From: Sideroxydans sp.
GTDB taxonomy: Bacteria > Pseudomonadota > Gammaproteobacteria > Burkholderiales > Gallionellaceae
Length of the DNA: 64,000 bases
Assembly: GCA_024636935.1 (NCBI GenBank)
Contig: JAGXGC010000021.1
Coordinates: forward strand, 1 to 64,000
Reading direction: 5' to 3'
A model generated the notes under the pieces. The model made no database searches, was not told the origin of the DNA, and saw only the letters and a program-made list of their open reading frames with translations. Each line of letters begins with the position of its first letter. The first letter of the stretch is position 1. Below, piece by piece: positions 46,645 through 55,749 of the stretch. The position numbers were made by a program, and so were the translations under genes.

Positions 46645-47673
46645 GTGGTCAAGGTTGGTATCGTAGGTGGAACGGGTTATACCGGAGTGGAATTGCTCCG
46701 TTTGCTGGCGGCACATCCGCAGGCTGAGTTGTGCGCGATCACTTCCCGCGCTGATGCCGAGTTGCCAGTCAGTCAGATGTTCCCCAGCCTGCGTGGACGG
46801 GTAGACCTTGCGTTCAGTCATCCCGATGAGGCGCATCTAGACCAGTGTGATGTGGTGTTTTTTGCCACGCCTAACGGTATCGCGATGCAGCAAGTGAGAG
46901 CCTTGCTGGATGCAGGCGTCAAAGTCATCGACTTGGCTGCTGACTTCCGCATCAAGGATGTGGCGGAATGGGAGAAGTGGTACGGCATGAGTCATGCTTG
47001 CCCTGACTTGGTGGCGGAAGCTGTTTACGGTCTGCCTGAAGTGAATCGGGACAAGATCAAGAACGCTCGCCTGATCGCTAATCCCGGCTGCTACCCGACT
47101 GCTGTGCAATTAGGTTTCATCCCTTTGCTGGAAGCCGGAGTCATTGAGCAAAGCTCGCTTATCGCCGATTCGAAGTCGGGGGTGTCGGGCGCGGGGCGCA
47201 AAGCTGAGGTGCATGCCCTGTTTTCCGAAGCGGGTGACAACTTCAAGGCTTATGGCGTGGCTGGACATCGGCATCTGCCTGAAATAAAGCAAGGTCTGGC
47301 CAATGTGACCGGCGAATCGGTCGGACTGACTTTCGTGCCTCACTTGACACCGCTGATACGAGGTATCCATGCCACGCTCTATGGGCGGTTGACTAAAGAT
47401 GTCGACCTTCAGGCGTTGTTCGAGCAGCGCTATGCGGGTGAGCCATTTGTCGATGTGTTGCCTGCGGGCGGGATGCCGGAGACGCGTTCCGTGCGGGGGT
47501 CGAATATCTGTCGTATAGCCGTCCATCGTCCGCAAGGCGGCGATACTGTGGTGGTACTTTCGGTGATCGACAATCTGGTCAAGGGCGCGGCTGGTCAGGC
47601 GGTGCAGAATATGAACATCATGTTCGGTTTGCCGGAAAAGACTGGTATTGATTTGGTCCCATTGTTACCCTGA
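46645..47673 (+). CDS. argC: N-acetyl-gamma-glutamyl-phosphate reductase
   Basis: NADPH-dependent step of arginine synthesis, 342 residues. [20 protein letters not shown] is the nucleotide-binding fold, and [13 protein letters not shown] near residue 145 contains the catalytic cysteine. [13 protein letters not shown] and GHRHLPEI follow. The start is GTG at 46645 with a strong AGGAGGG site 4 bases upstream; an upstream ATG at 46576 would include the terminator hairpin and is rejected. Confidence 0.97.
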   Translation: MVKVGIVGGTGYTGVELLRLLAAHPQAELCAITSRADAELPVSQMFPSLRGRVDLAFSHPDEAHLDQCDVVFFATPNGIAMQQVRALLDAGVKVIDLAADFRIKDVAEWEKWYGMSHACPDLVAEAVYGLPEVNRDKIKNARLIANPGCYPTAVQLGFIPLLEAGVIEQSSLIADSKSGVSGAGRKAEVHALFSEAGDNFKAYGVAGHRHLPEIKQGLANVTGESVGLTFVPHLTPLIRGIHATLYGRLTKDVDLQALFEQRYAGEPFVDVLPAGGMPETRSVRGSNICRIAVHRPQGGDTVVVLSVIDNLVKGAAGQAVQNMNIMFGLPEKTGIDLVPLLP

Positions 47674-47677
47674 GAAA

Positions 47678-48421
47678 ATGATTAAAGGATTCCAACGTCG
47701 ATTCAGCATTTCTGCCCCGCGTCTCGCGGTGCGGCCTCATGTGCCTTGGTATGTGCGCTGGGCTATCGTATTACCCTTCGTGCTGGTGTTTGGTTTTCTG
47801 GTGTGGTGGGCCTACGACGCAGGTATGGCGCTAGCAGGCTTCCATCGTGGCGAAGCGGAGCAGGAGATCACTGTGCTGCGCGATCGAGTGCAGGAGTTGG
47901 AGATGCGGAATGCAGAGCAGGTGAACCAATTGGCAGTGCATGAGCGTCAGGCCCAGATCCAGCAGGCTGCAGCAGACGAAGTCCTAGAGCAAGTGAATTC
48001 ATTGCATGACGAGAATCTGCGTTTGCGCGAAGACCTCTCGTTCTTCCAGAGTCTGCCACTGACCGCTGGCCGCGATGCTGAACTTTCCATACACAGCCTC
48101 AAGCTTGAGCCTGCCAGTTTGCCGGGTGAATACCACTGCCGCATGCTACTGGTGCAAGGTGTCCAGCGACGCGGAAGGGTGTTTCAGGGCGACTTGCAGA
48201 TACTGGTCAACGGTGATCAGGGCGGGCAAAAAGTGGTGTTACAATTCCCTGAGCCCAATTCGGCGGAGGTCGTGGCGCAGCGGCTAAATTTCAAGTATTA
48301 CCAGCGTGTCGAGCGTATCTTTCGATTGCCGGAAGGTGTGCATATCGATAGCGTAGAAATACGTGTCTTTGAAAAGGGTATGCAAGAACCCAAGGTGACA
48401 CAGACGGTATTGCTTTCATAA
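47678..48421 (+). CDS. DUF6776-type membrane protein with coiled coil
   Basis: A 247-residue protein with one transmembrane helix (WAIVLPFVLVFGFLVWWAYD, about residues 28-48). A periplasmic coiled coil follows at about 60-125 (ITVLRDRVQELEMRNAEQVN, EVLEQVNSLHDENLRLREDL), then a C-terminal beta-rich domain (MLLVQGVQRRGRVFQGDLQI). Conserved in betaproteobacteria between argC and a bactofilin gene. A role in envelope or shape maintenance is suggested only by that neighbourhood. It begins 4 bases after argC. Confidence 0.8.
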   Translation: MIKGFQRRFSISAPRLAVRPHVPWYVRWAIVLPFVLVFGFLVWWAYDAGMALAGFHRGEAEQEITVLRDRVQELEMRNAEQVNQLAVHERQAQIQQAAADEVLEQVNSLHDENLRLREDLSFFQSLPLTAGRDAELSIHSLKLEPASLPGEYHCRMLLVQGVQRRGRVFQGDLQILVNGDQGGQKVVLQFPEPNSAEVVAQRLNFKYYQRVERIFRLPEGVHIDSVEIRVFEKGMQEPKVTQTVLLS

Positions 48422-48433
48422 TGGAGTGACTAG

Positions 48434-48841
48434 ATGTTCAGTAAACACAGCAAACCGCAGAATCGCATCGACTCTTTGATCGGCGCAGGTACCCGAGTCA
48501 ATGGTGACATTCACTTTACTGGTGGACTGCGAGTGGATGGAGAAGTAACTGGTAGCGTGATTGCCGATCCTGCCAAGTCCAGCACGCTGGTATTGAGCGA
48601 GCAGGCACAGGTGCACGGCGAGATCAGTGTTACGCATCTGGTGGTCAACGGTATGGTGACCGGGCCCGTTCAAGCTTCCGAATACTTGGAACTTCAGAGC
48701 AAGGCCAAGGTGGCTGGCGATGTAAGATACAAGACGCTGGAGATACAGTTGGGGGCGATCGTTGAAGGCAAACTGGTGCATATCAATGAGACGTCAGAAA
48801 AAGTCGTGTCGCTCAAGGTGAGCGGCGCTGAATCGAAATAA
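48434..48841 (+). CDS. Bactofilin family cytoskeletal protein
   Basis: A 135-residue bactofilin, which polymerises without nucleotide into filaments that often position peptidoglycan enzymes. The DUF583 beta-helix shows DSLIGAGTRVNGDIHFTGGL, VDGEVTGSVIADP, HGEISVTHLVVNGMVTGPV and AKVAGDVRYKTLEIQLGAIVEGKL. Short, charged tails flank the core. It lies between the DUF6776 gene and erpA. The M23 peptidase gene nearby on the other strand is a frequent bactofilin neighbour. Confidence 0.93.
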   Translation: MFSKHSKPQNRIDSLIGAGTRVNGDIHFTGGLRVDGEVTGSVIADPAKSSTLVLSEQAQVHGEISVTHLVVNGMVTGPVQASEYLELQSKAKVAGDVRYKTLEIQLGAIVEGKLVHINETSEKVVSLKVSGAESK

Positions 48842-48859
48842 AAGACAAGGAGTACAACC

Positions 48860-49210
48860 ATGAATGCAGTGACTGAAATGCAAGATCCGCTGTTGTTTAC
48901 CGACAGTGCTGCCAACAAGGTGAAACAGTTGATCGAAGAAGAGGGCAATACCGAGTTGAAGCTGCGCGTATTCGTTACTGGCGGCGGTTGTTCAGGTTTT
49001 CAGTATGGCTTTACCTTTGATGAAGTCGTAAATGAAGACGACACCATTATGAATAAGAACGGCGTGCAGCTTCTGGTCGATCCCATGAGCTTTCAGTACT
49101 TGGTCGGTGCAGAGATTGACTACACCGAAGGGTTGGAAGGTTCTCAGTTCGTGATCAAGAACCCGAATGCAACGACTACCTGTGGTTGCGGTTCTTCGTT
49201 CTCAGCATAA
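48860..49210 (+). CDS. erpA: Iron-sulfur cluster insertion protein ErpA
   Basis: A-type carrier that delivers 4Fe-4S clusters to apo-enzymes. The 116 residues include the three ligand cysteines: [11 protein letters not shown] near residue 45 and CGCGSSF at the C-terminus. [18 protein letters not shown] begins the conserved body and the [17 protein letters not shown] segment precedes the last cysteines. AAGGAG precedes the ATG. A bidirectional terminator follows. Confidence 0.95.
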   Translation: MNAVTEMQDPLLFTDSAANKVKQLIEEEGNTELKLRVFVTGGGCSGFQYGFTFDEVVNEDDTIMNKNGVQLLVDPMSFQYLVGAEIDYTEGLEGSQFVIKNPNATTTCGCGSSFSA

Positions 49211-49230
49211 AGAAAGCAGTATTGAATAGC

Positions 49231-49258
49231 AAAACGGGGCGCGGAAGCGCCCCGTTTT
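49231..49258. terminator. Bidirectional terminator between erpA and anmK
   Basis: AAAACGGGGCGC-GGAA-GCGCCCCGTTTT: a 12-base perfect stem with A-run and T-run ends, placed between convergent genes, so it can work in both directions. Confidence 0.92.
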
Positions 49259-49261
49259 GCT

Positions 49262-50362
49262 TTATGCAGGATAGATTGCACCCAGCACACAAGCGTGGGA
49301 AGCACCTGTTGCGGCCGGCAGATTGCCGGGCCTGAGATTCATGGTTTGGCGCGCTAGCCAAGCAAAAGCAATTGCCTCCATCCAGTCGGCCGGAATGCCC
49401 AGAGAGTCGGTCTTCTGAATTTGGCACAAGGGCAGACATTGTTGCAGGAGGTTAGTCAAAGCAGTGTTGTGCGCGCCGCCACCGCACAGATACAGTTCTT
49501 CAGTGCCGGTACAGAAATTATTGACAGCATTTGCGATGCTTTCGCAAGTCAAAGCCAGTAAAGTCGCCTGCACATCGACCGGCAATTCTGTGCCATCAAG
49601 ATGAGTTTCCAGCCATGCAAGATTGAACAGGTCGCGTCCGCTGCTCTTGGGGGGGCGGTTAGAGAAATAAGATTCGGCCAGCATGCGCTGCAGCAATACT
49701 TGAATGATCTTGCCGCTGGCAGCCCATTCGCCGCCTTTGTCATACGATTCACCACGATGCTTGGCTATCCACATATCCAGTAGCAGGTTGCCGGGGCCTG
49801 TGTCAAAACCGGTTGTGGTGAGGTTGGGTGGCAGATCGGTGAGATTGGCGATGCCGCCAAGGTTGAGTATGGCGCGGTGGCGCTTCGGATGGCGCAGCAT
49901 CCTGTCATGGAAAGCAGGCACCAGCGGTGCGCCTTGTCCACCTGCCGCTATATCGCGCGCGCGGAAGTCACTTACCACGTGGGTGCCTGTCAATTCGGCC
50001 AGCAAAGCGGAATTTGAAAGTTGGAGCGAGTAACCGTGCTCTGGACGATGGCGGATGGTCTGTCCGTGGCAGCCGATGGCTTGAATGTGATCTTTATCGA
50101 GCCCGGCTTTGTTCAGCAATCCGAGGGTTGCTTCTGCGTAAGAGCGGGCCAAGGAAATTGAGACGAGTTGCGTATGATGTATTTCGTTAAAACCGGGTTG
50201 GTGTAGTTCTAGCAATACATCTTTAAGTTGCTGGGGGTAAGCTTGGTAATGAGTAGATAGCAGTTGTGCCTTGTCATTCGAAAAATCTACCAAGGCGACA
50301 TCGATGCCATCCAGGCTGGTGCCTGACATGATGCCAATGTATAGATCGGAAGCTGCTTTCAC
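49262..50362 (-). CDS. anmK: Anhydro-N-acetylmuramic acid kinase
   Basis: Phosphorylates and opens 1,6-anhydro-MurNAc during peptidoglycan recycling. The 366 residues match the family. YIGIMSGTSLDGIDVALVDF is the N-terminal ATP loop, GCHGQTIRHRPEHGYSLQL carries substrate residues, and ILNLGGIANLTDL and DTGPGNLLLDMW lie in the middle. LYLCGGGAHNTAL is near the end. It is immediately downstream of the M23 peptidase gene, with 0 bases between them, linking cell-wall cutting and recycling. Confidence 0.97.
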   Translation of the reverse strand: MKAASDLYIGIMSGTSLDGIDVALVDFSNDKAQLLSTHYQAYPQQLKDVLLELHQPGFNEIHHTQLVSISLARSYAEATLGLLNKAGLDKDHIQAIGCHGQTIRHRPEHGYSLQLSNSALLAELTGTHVVSDFRARDIAAGGQGAPLVPAFHDRMLRHPKRHRAILNLGGIANLTDLPPNLTTTGFDTGPGNLLLDMWIAKHRGESYDKGGEWAASGKIIQVLLQRMLAESYFSNRPPKSSGRDLFNLAWLETHLDGTELPVDVQATLLALTCESIANAVNNFCTGTEELYLCGGGAHNTALTNLLQQCLPLCQIQKTDSLGIPADWMEAIAFAWLARQTMNLRPGNLPAATGASHACVLGAIYPA

Positions 50363-51661
50363 TTAATCAAGTTTGGCGATGCGCGTATTTCGCAGCAGTG
50401 AAAGGCGTGCTTGCAGGTCGCGTGTGGACTCAGAAAAGGCGGTACGTTGCGCTTCGCTGATCGGCTTGCCATCGGGCAGTGCGATTTTCAATGGGTCGCG
50501 CTGCAGGCCGCTGATCTTGAATTCGTAATGCAGGTGAGGGCCGCTGGCCAGCCCTGTCTTGCCTACGTAGGCGATGACCTCTCCCTGTGAGACGCGTTGT
50601 CCTCGACGAAGATTGCTAGCGAATCTGGATAGATGGCCATAGACCGTTTGATAGTGCCCTTGATGCTCCAAAGTCACCATGTTGCCGTAGCCGCCACGTG
50701 TGCCGACGAAAGATACGACGCCATCAGCGGTTGAGCGAACCTTGGTTCCGATTGGGGCGGCGTAGTCCACCCCTTTATGGGCACGCCATTTGTTCAGCAC
50801 AGGGTGAAATCGGGAGCGGCTGAAGCCGGAACTGACACGAGAAAATTCGATCGGCGAACGCAAAAAGGCTTTGCGCATACTCTTGCCCTCTGGTGAGAAG
50901 TAGTCGCCGCCATGACGAGAGTTCTGGAAGTGAAAGGCGCTGAAGGTGCGGCCGTGATTGACGAACTCCGCGGCCAGAATGCGGCCTTTATGTGCCGATT
51001 CGCCGTTCACATAGCTCATCTCATAGATCACGCTGAACTTGTCATTCCGACGCAGATCGCGGTGAAAGTCGATATCTCCGCCGAAAATTTCAACCATCTG
51101 ATTGGCTATCGAATCTGGCACGCCGGCTTCATCCGTAGCTGCGTATAGGCTGCTGGCAATCTCGCCGGTCTGTACGAAAACGCGACGTTCGGACTCGGCA
51201 ACTTGTTCCGTCACTCTGAAGCTGGTGCCGTCTTTGAGCACTTGAACTTGATTGCCATCGTTGTCGGTGTATCTGAGTGCTAGCAAGTTGTGCATATCGT
51301 CGGCCTCAACCAGCAAAGTTCTGCCGACGCGTAATTGGCGGAAGGAGCGAGCTGATGATGCGCGACGCAGAAATTCATCTGCTGCAGGATCCTGCACATT
51401 CACGCGGCGCAACAATTCTCCGACTGTATCACCGCGTTGCACACGGTCACTGCGCCAATACACGGAATCCGTTGCCAGATTTTCTGTATTCGCAGGCAGT
51501 TCGATGTTCTCTACGACGCTGTATTGTGAAGCCGACAGACCTGCGGTCTGAGGCATGATGCCGAACGCCGTCACCACCCCGAGCAGTGGTAGGGTGGACA
51601 GGGTGACGAACCAGCGCAGCTTCATCTTGTGCGCGTGTAGTAGGGTGTTTTGCGGTAACAT
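50363..51661 (-). CDS. M23 family metallopeptidase (murein DD-endopeptidase-like)
   Basis: A 432-residue envelope peptidase. An N-terminal membrane anchor ([18 protein letters not shown]) is followed by an OapA/LysM-like region near residue 75 ([17 protein letters not shown]), a Csd3/MepM-like middle domain, and the C-terminal LytM domain. [20 protein letters not shown] carries the first zinc ligands, and [12 protein letters not shown] carries HxH. The zinc site looks complete. The start at 51661 has GAGGAAG upstream; the longer frame to 51808 overlaps the tyrS start on the other strand and is disfavoured. It is in an operon with anmK. Confidence 0.92.
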   Translation of the reverse strand: MLPQNTLLHAHKMKLRWFVTLSTLPLLGVVTAFGIMPQTAGLSASQYSVVENIELPANTENLATDSVYWRSDRVQRGDTVGELLRRVNVQDPAADEFLRRASSARSFRQLRVGRTLLVEADDMHNLLALRYTDNDGNQVQVLKDGTSFRVTEQVAESERRVFVQTGEIASSLYAATDEAGVPDSIANQMVEIFGGDIDFHRDLRRNDKFSVIYEMSYVNGESAHKGRILAAEFVNHGRTFSAFHFQNSRHGGDYFSPEGKSMRKAFLRSPIEFSRVSSGFSRSRFHPVLNKWRAHKGVDYAAPIGTKVRSTADGVVSFVGTRGGYGNMVTLEHQGHYQTVYGHLSRFASNLRRGQRVSQGEVIAYVGKTGLASGPHLHYEFKISGLQRDPLKIALPDGKPISEAQRTAFSESTRDLQARLSLLRNTRIAKLD

Positions 51662-51806
51662 TCGTGCTTCCTCGGCGGCATCGCTGGTGCATATGCGAAA
51701 GGCATTGCGACCAGCAAGCAGAATACGGCGCCACTTTAACAGAAAGCGATACCCCATCAAAATCCGCCCGGCCCCCGGGCAAGAAACAGACAAGCGGTCA
51801 TTCGAC

Positions 51807-53003
51807 ATGAGTCAACAAGAAATCCTTAATCAAATCAAACGTGGCAGCGATGAACTGCTGATCGAAGCGGAGTTGATCAAGAAGCTGGAGCAAAACCGCC
51901 CACTGCGCATCAAGGCTGGCTTTGATCCTACAGCACCTGATCTGCATCTTGGCCATACCGTGCTGCTGAACAAGATGCGTCAGTTGCAGGACTTGGGCCA
52001 TCATGCCTTGTTCCTGATCGGTGATTTCACCGGCATGATCGGCGATCCAACGGGCAAGAATGCGACGCGTCCGCCATTGACGCGTGAGCAGGTGCTTGCC
52101 AATGCCGAAAGCTACAAAGAGCAGGTATTCAAGGTGCTCGACCCAACCAAAACCGAGGTAGTGTTCAATTCCACATGGATGGATAAGTTCAGTGCGGTTG
52201 ATTTGATCCGTCTGGCGGCAACGCATACTGTGGCGCAGATGCTGGAGCGCGACGATTTCTCCAAACGCTACAAAGGCAATCAGCCTATCGCCATTCACGA
52301 ATTCATCTATCCGCTGGTGCAAGGTTACGACTCCGTCGCCCTTAAGGCTGATCTAGAGCTTGGCGGAACAGACCAGAAATTCAACCTGCTGATGGGGCGC
52401 GAGCTGCAAAAGCATCACGGTCAACCGGCACAGTGCGTACTCACCATGCCGTTGCTGGAAGGTTTGGATGGCGTCAACAAGATGTCTAAGTCGCTGGGCA
52501 ACTATGTCGGCATCACCGATACCCCGACCGAGATGTTCGGCAAGATCATGTCTGTTTCCGACGATCTGATGTGGCGCTATTACGACCTGCTATCTTTCCG
52601 TAGTCTGGCGCAGATCGCAAACTTCAAGGAAGAAGTCGCCCAAGGACGCAATCCGCGTGACATCAAAGTGATGCTGGGGCAGGAGATCGTGGCACGCTTC
52701 CACACACAGAAAGCCGCCGAGGATGCGCTGGCCGAATTCGAGGCACGTTTTCAAAAAGGTGTCTTGCCTGACGATATGCCAGAGATCACTGTGCAGTCCA
52801 CCGATGGCGGCATCGGCATCGCCCATTTGCTGAAACAGGCTGATCTGGTCGCTAGTACTTCAGAAGCGATCCGGATGATAGGGCAGGGCGGTGTCAAGTT
52901 GGATGGCGAGAAGGTCAGTGATAAAGCCTTGCAGATCAAGGCGGGTGCCGTAATCGTGGCGCAGGTAGGCAAGCGCAAATTCGGCCGAGTCACGGTCGCA
53001 TAA
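51807..53003 (+). CDS. tyrS: Tyrosine--tRNA ligase
   Basis: Charges tRNA-Tyr; class I synthetase of the TyrZ-like subgroup, 398 residues. The HIGH motif appears as HLGH in [18 protein letters not shown] and the second signature as [11 protein letters not shown] near residue 230. The C-terminal S4 RNA-binding domain spans about 335-398 ([20 protein letters not shown]). Divergent from the M23 peptidase gene, whose start is about 145 bases away. Confidence 0.97.
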   Translation: MSQQEILNQIKRGSDELLIEAELIKKLEQNRPLRIKAGFDPTAPDLHLGHTVLLNKMRQLQDLGHHALFLIGDFTGMIGDPTGKNATRPPLTREQVLANAESYKEQVFKVLDPTKTEVVFNSTWMDKFSAVDLIRLAATHTVAQMLERDDFSKRYKGNQPIAIHEFIYPLVQGYDSVALKADLELGGTDQKFNLLMGRELQKHHGQPAQCVLTMPLLEGLDGVNKMSKSLGNYVGITDTPTEMFGKIMSVSDDLMWRYYDLLSFRSLAQIANFKEEVAQGRNPRDIKVMLGQEIVARFHTQKAAEDALAEFEARFQKGVLPDDMPEITVQSTDGGIGIAHLLKQADLVASTSEAIRMIGQGGVKLDGEKVSDKALQIKAGAVIVAQVGKRKFGRVTVA

Positions 53004-53010
53004 ATACTGG

Positions 53011-53039
53011 TTGTATGTAGCAGGCGAGTTCGGTAGAAT
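53011..53039 (+). promoter_or_regulatory. Candidate promoter of rpsU
   Basis: TTGTAT at 53011-53016 and TAGAAT at 53034-53039 with a 17-base spacer, 36 bases before rpsU. The -35 matches only three of six consensus bases; the -10 is good. Confidence 0.55.
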
Positions 53040-53075
53040 CGCGCCCTCGAATTTTTGGTTAAAGGTAGTTTGTCC

Positions 53076-53288
53076 ATGACAACCGTACGTGTTAAAGAGA
53101 ATGAGCCGTTTGAAGTTGCGATGCGCCGCTTCAAGCGTTCCGTGGAAAAGACCGGTCTGCTGACCGACTTGCGTGCCCGTGAGTTTTACGAGAAGCCAAC
53201 AGCTGAGCGTAAGCGCAAGCTGGCAGCTGCAGTTAAGCGCCATTACAAGCGCCTGCGCAGCCAGACTCTGCCACCGAAGCTGTACTGA
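53076..53288 (+). CDS. rpsU: 30S ribosomal protein S21
   Basis: A 70-residue basic protein of the small subunit, needed for initiation. [19 protein letters not shown] and the Arg/Lys-rich [20 protein letters not shown] are typical. First gene of the macromolecular synthesis cluster rpsU-yqeY-dnaG-rpoD. A terminator hairpin follows it at 53304, which would reduce read-through into the downstream genes, as known for this operon. Confidence 0.98.
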   Translation: MTTVRVKENEPFEVAMRRFKRSVEKTGLLTDLRAREFYEKPTAERKRKLAAAVKRHYKRLRSQTLPPKLY

Positions 53289-53303
53289 TCCAGTTTTGTC
53301 CTG

Positions 53304-53336
53304 ACGCCGCAATCTTTCGGGGTTGCGGCGTTTTGC
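53304..53336 (+). terminator. Terminator/attenuator after rpsU
   Basis: ACGCCGCAA ... TTGCGGCGT stem with a 10-base loop followed by TTT-G-C-TTTT. It sits between rpsU and yqeY and likely sets the ratio of S21 to DnaG and RpoD. Confidence 0.8.
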
Positions 53337-53358
53337 TTTTGTTTTTTAGGGGTAGACC

Positions 53359-53805
53359 TTGAGCCTGAAACTGCAGATAACCGAAGATATGAAATCAGCG
53401 ATGCGAGCCAAAGAAACGGCTCGTCTCGGTGCTATCCGGCTGTTGCTGGCTGCTATGAAGCAAAAGGAAGTCGACGAGCGGGTTGAACTGACCGACACTG
53501 ATGTACTGGCTATCATCGATAAGATGCTTAAACAGCGTCGTGATTCGATCACTCAATATGAAGCTGCAGGTCGTCAGGAGCTGGCAGATGTCGAGAAGTT
53601 TGAGATATCGGTATTGCAAACCTACATGCCACAGCAGATGAGCGAAGCTGAAGTTGCGACTGCCATTGAGCAGGCGGTTGCAGCATCCGGTGCCGCCGGT
53701 GTGCAGGACATGGGTAAAGTGATGGCTATCCTCAAGCCGCAACTGGCAGGACGCGCCGATCTTGGAAAAGTGTCCGGGCAGGTCAAGGCTGCACTGTCCA
53801 AGTAA
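53359..53805 (+). CDS. GatB/YqeY domain protein
   Basis: A 148-residue helical protein of the YqeY family, related to the tRNA-binding tail of GatB; its function is unclear. SLKLQITEDMKSAMRAKETA at the start and LQTYMPQQMSEAEVATAIEQ in the middle are typical, as is GKVMAILKPQLAGRADLGKV near the end. The start is TTG at 53359 with AGGGG 8 bases upstream; no ATG is available near the family N-terminus. Standard position between rpsU and dnaG in many proteobacteria. Confidence 0.93.
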   Translation: MSLKLQITEDMKSAMRAKETARLGAIRLLLAAMKQKEVDERVELTDTDVLAIIDKMLKQRRDSITQYEAAGRQELADVEKFEISVLQTYMPQQMSEAEVATAIEQAVAASGAAGVQDMGKVMAILKPQLAGRADLGKVSGQVKAALSK

Positions 53806-53862
53806 TTCAAACGTTCCGGTGTTAGCCGGAATTCAGTGGTTCTCTTTCGAGCGGGGGCTGGA

Positions 53863-55596
53863 GTGATTCCAAAAAGTTTCATTCAGGATCTGCTCAACCG
53901 CCTCGACATCGTCGATGTCATTGAGCGATATGTGCCATTAAAGAAAGCTGGCGCAAACTACGTTGCTTGCTGCCCTTTCCATAACGAAAAATCCCCATCT
54001 TTTACTGTAAGTCAGAGCAAGCAGTTCTATCACTGCTTCGGATGTGGTGCGCATGGCACAGCCATCGGCTTTGTCATGGAACACATGGGATCTGGTTTCG
54101 TTGAAGCGGTGGAAGACTTAGCCCAAAGCATCGGACTGGAAGTGCCGCGCGAAGAATCAAATACACCGCAACAAAAAGTCGCCCCCGATCTGTACGAACT
54201 GATGCAAACCGCAACACGTTACTACCGTGAGCAACTAAAGAACAATCCGCGCGCGATCGACTATCTTAAGGGGCGCGGCCTCTCTGGTGAAGTCGCTGCA
54301 CGCTTCGGTATCGGTTATTCCCCGGATGATTGGCAACCGCTCAAAGCAGCTGTGCCCAACTATCAAGACGCCTCACTCGTTGAGACTGGCATGGTGATCG
54401 AAGGTGAGGGCGGGAAACGCTATGATCGTTTCCGTGACCGCATCATGTTCCCCATCGTCAACGTGCGCGGACAGATCATCGGCTTCGGCGGACGCGTGCT
54501 GGATAAGGGCGAACCCAAATATCTCAATTCACCCGAAACGAAGTTGTTTGAGAAAGGCCACGAACTCTACGGTCTATATCAGGCACAAAAAGCCATCCGA
54601 GCACAGCAGCGTGTAGTCGTGGTGGAAGGTTATATGGATGTGGTGGCGCTAGCGCAGCATGGTGTGGAATATGCCGTGGCGACACTGGGCACAGCGACCA
54701 CGCCTTTCCATGTGCAAAAGCTAATGCGCTTGTGTGATCAGCTGGTGTTCTGTTTTGACGGAGACCGTGCGGGACAGAAAGCCGCCTGGCGTGCGCTGGA
54801 AAATGCCTTGCCACAATTGCAGGATGGCAAGCGCATCGGCTTCTTGTTCCTTCCTGAAGAACACGACCCGGATTCCTATATTCGCCAATTCGGCACCGAA
54901 GCCTTCGAGCATGAATTGGATGATTCCTTGACGCTGTCTGGTTATCTTTTGCGTGAACTGGCCGCAGAAGTGGATTTGACAACTCAAGAAGGAAAAAGCG
55001 CCTTGGTGAAAAATGCGCAGCCATTGTTGACTGCCATCACTGCGCCAACAACTGCCTTGCTATTACGCAAGGAAGTCGCCGCACTTGCCGGATTGGAGCA
55101 GGCGGAGCTGGAAGCGCTGTGGTCGATTAAACCAGTCGCAGCCTCCAAACGTCCCGCGCCGCAGAAGGCAAAGCGTAACGCCCCTTCAGAGTTGCGACAC
55201 ATGTTGCGCTGTCTATTGATGAAGCCGGAGCTTGCCCGCGAATTACCGCTCGATTGGTCCAGTGAAAGTGCTGAAGGGGCTGCCATCGCCGCGCTTACCG
55301 ATTGGCTGCACGAAGGTGCGGACGAAGTCAGTACTGCGGCACTGATTCAGCACTTTCAAGATACTGCGCACGAGTCAGTATTTGCTTCTGTGCGTGGCGA
55401 TGTCATGCAGTTGGGAGATGATTACGACATCGATTCCGACTTCGCAGGCCTGCTGCGAAAAATCCGGAAAGCAGAGATCGAAAGTGAAATGGCATTGCTG
55501 CTGGCTAAAGGATTGTCTGGAATGAGCCCCGCAGAGCGTGAACGACATGCTGAGCTTAATGAGGCACTGCAGCAATTGAAGGCCGAAGTGAGCTGA
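53863..55596 (+). CDS. dnaG: DNA primase
   Basis: Makes RNA primers for replication. It has 577 residues from the GTG at 53863 (family start VIPKSFIQDLLNRLDIVDVI). The CHC2 zinc finger is VACCPFHNEKSPSF ... YHCFGCGAHG at about 30-60. The RNA polymerase core has YDRFRDRIMFPI and GGRVLDKGEPKYLNSPET, and the TOPRIM acidic residues lie in VVVEGYMDVVALAQHG and CFDGDRAGQKAAWRAL. The C-terminal helicase-interaction region follows residue 420. A second GTG at 53836 is less likely, since it lies in repeat-derived sequence. Ribosome site GGGGG/GGAG. Confidence 0.97.
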   Translation: MIPKSFIQDLLNRLDIVDVIERYVPLKKAGANYVACCPFHNEKSPSFTVSQSKQFYHCFGCGAHGTAIGFVMEHMGSGFVEAVEDLAQSIGLEVPREESNTPQQKVAPDLYELMQTATRYYREQLKNNPRAIDYLKGRGLSGEVAARFGIGYSPDDWQPLKAAVPNYQDASLVETGMVIEGEGGKRYDRFRDRIMFPIVNVRGQIIGFGGRVLDKGEPKYLNSPETKLFEKGHELYGLYQAQKAIRAQQRVVVVEGYMDVVALAQHGVEYAVATLGTATTPFHVQKLMRLCDQLVFCFDGDRAGQKAAWRALENALPQLQDGKRIGFLFLPEEHDPDSYIRQFGTEAFEHELDDSLTLSGYLLRELAAEVDLTTQEGKSALVKNAQPLLTAITAPTTALLLRKEVAALAGLEQAELEALWSIKPVAASKRPAPQKAKRNAPSELRHMLRCLLMKPELARELPLDWSSESAEGAAIAALTDWLHEGADEVSTAALIQHFQDTAHESVFASVRGDVMQLGDDYDIDSDFAGLLRKIRKAEIESEMALLLAKGLSGMSPAERERHAELNEALQQLKAEVS

Positions 55597-55679
55597 AAAC
55601 AGAAGGTAGGCACGGTAATTGCAAACGGCCATACGCACCTTGTTGGAAGCTAACCTTCGGAAAAGTAGAATAAATCTGC

Positions 55680-55685
55680 TATAAT
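55680..55685 (+). promoter_or_regulatory. Likely -10 element before rpoD
   Basis: TATAAT 64 bases before the rpoD start; the best -35 with a normal spacer (TTCGGA at 55656) matches only half the consensus. It fits an internal promoter of the macromolecular synthesis operon. Confidence 0.5.
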
Positions 55686-55749
55686 CCGCGCCCTTTTGGT
55701 GGTCGTAGACACGGCCACCCGCTAATTAATTTAATTCTGGGAACCGAGC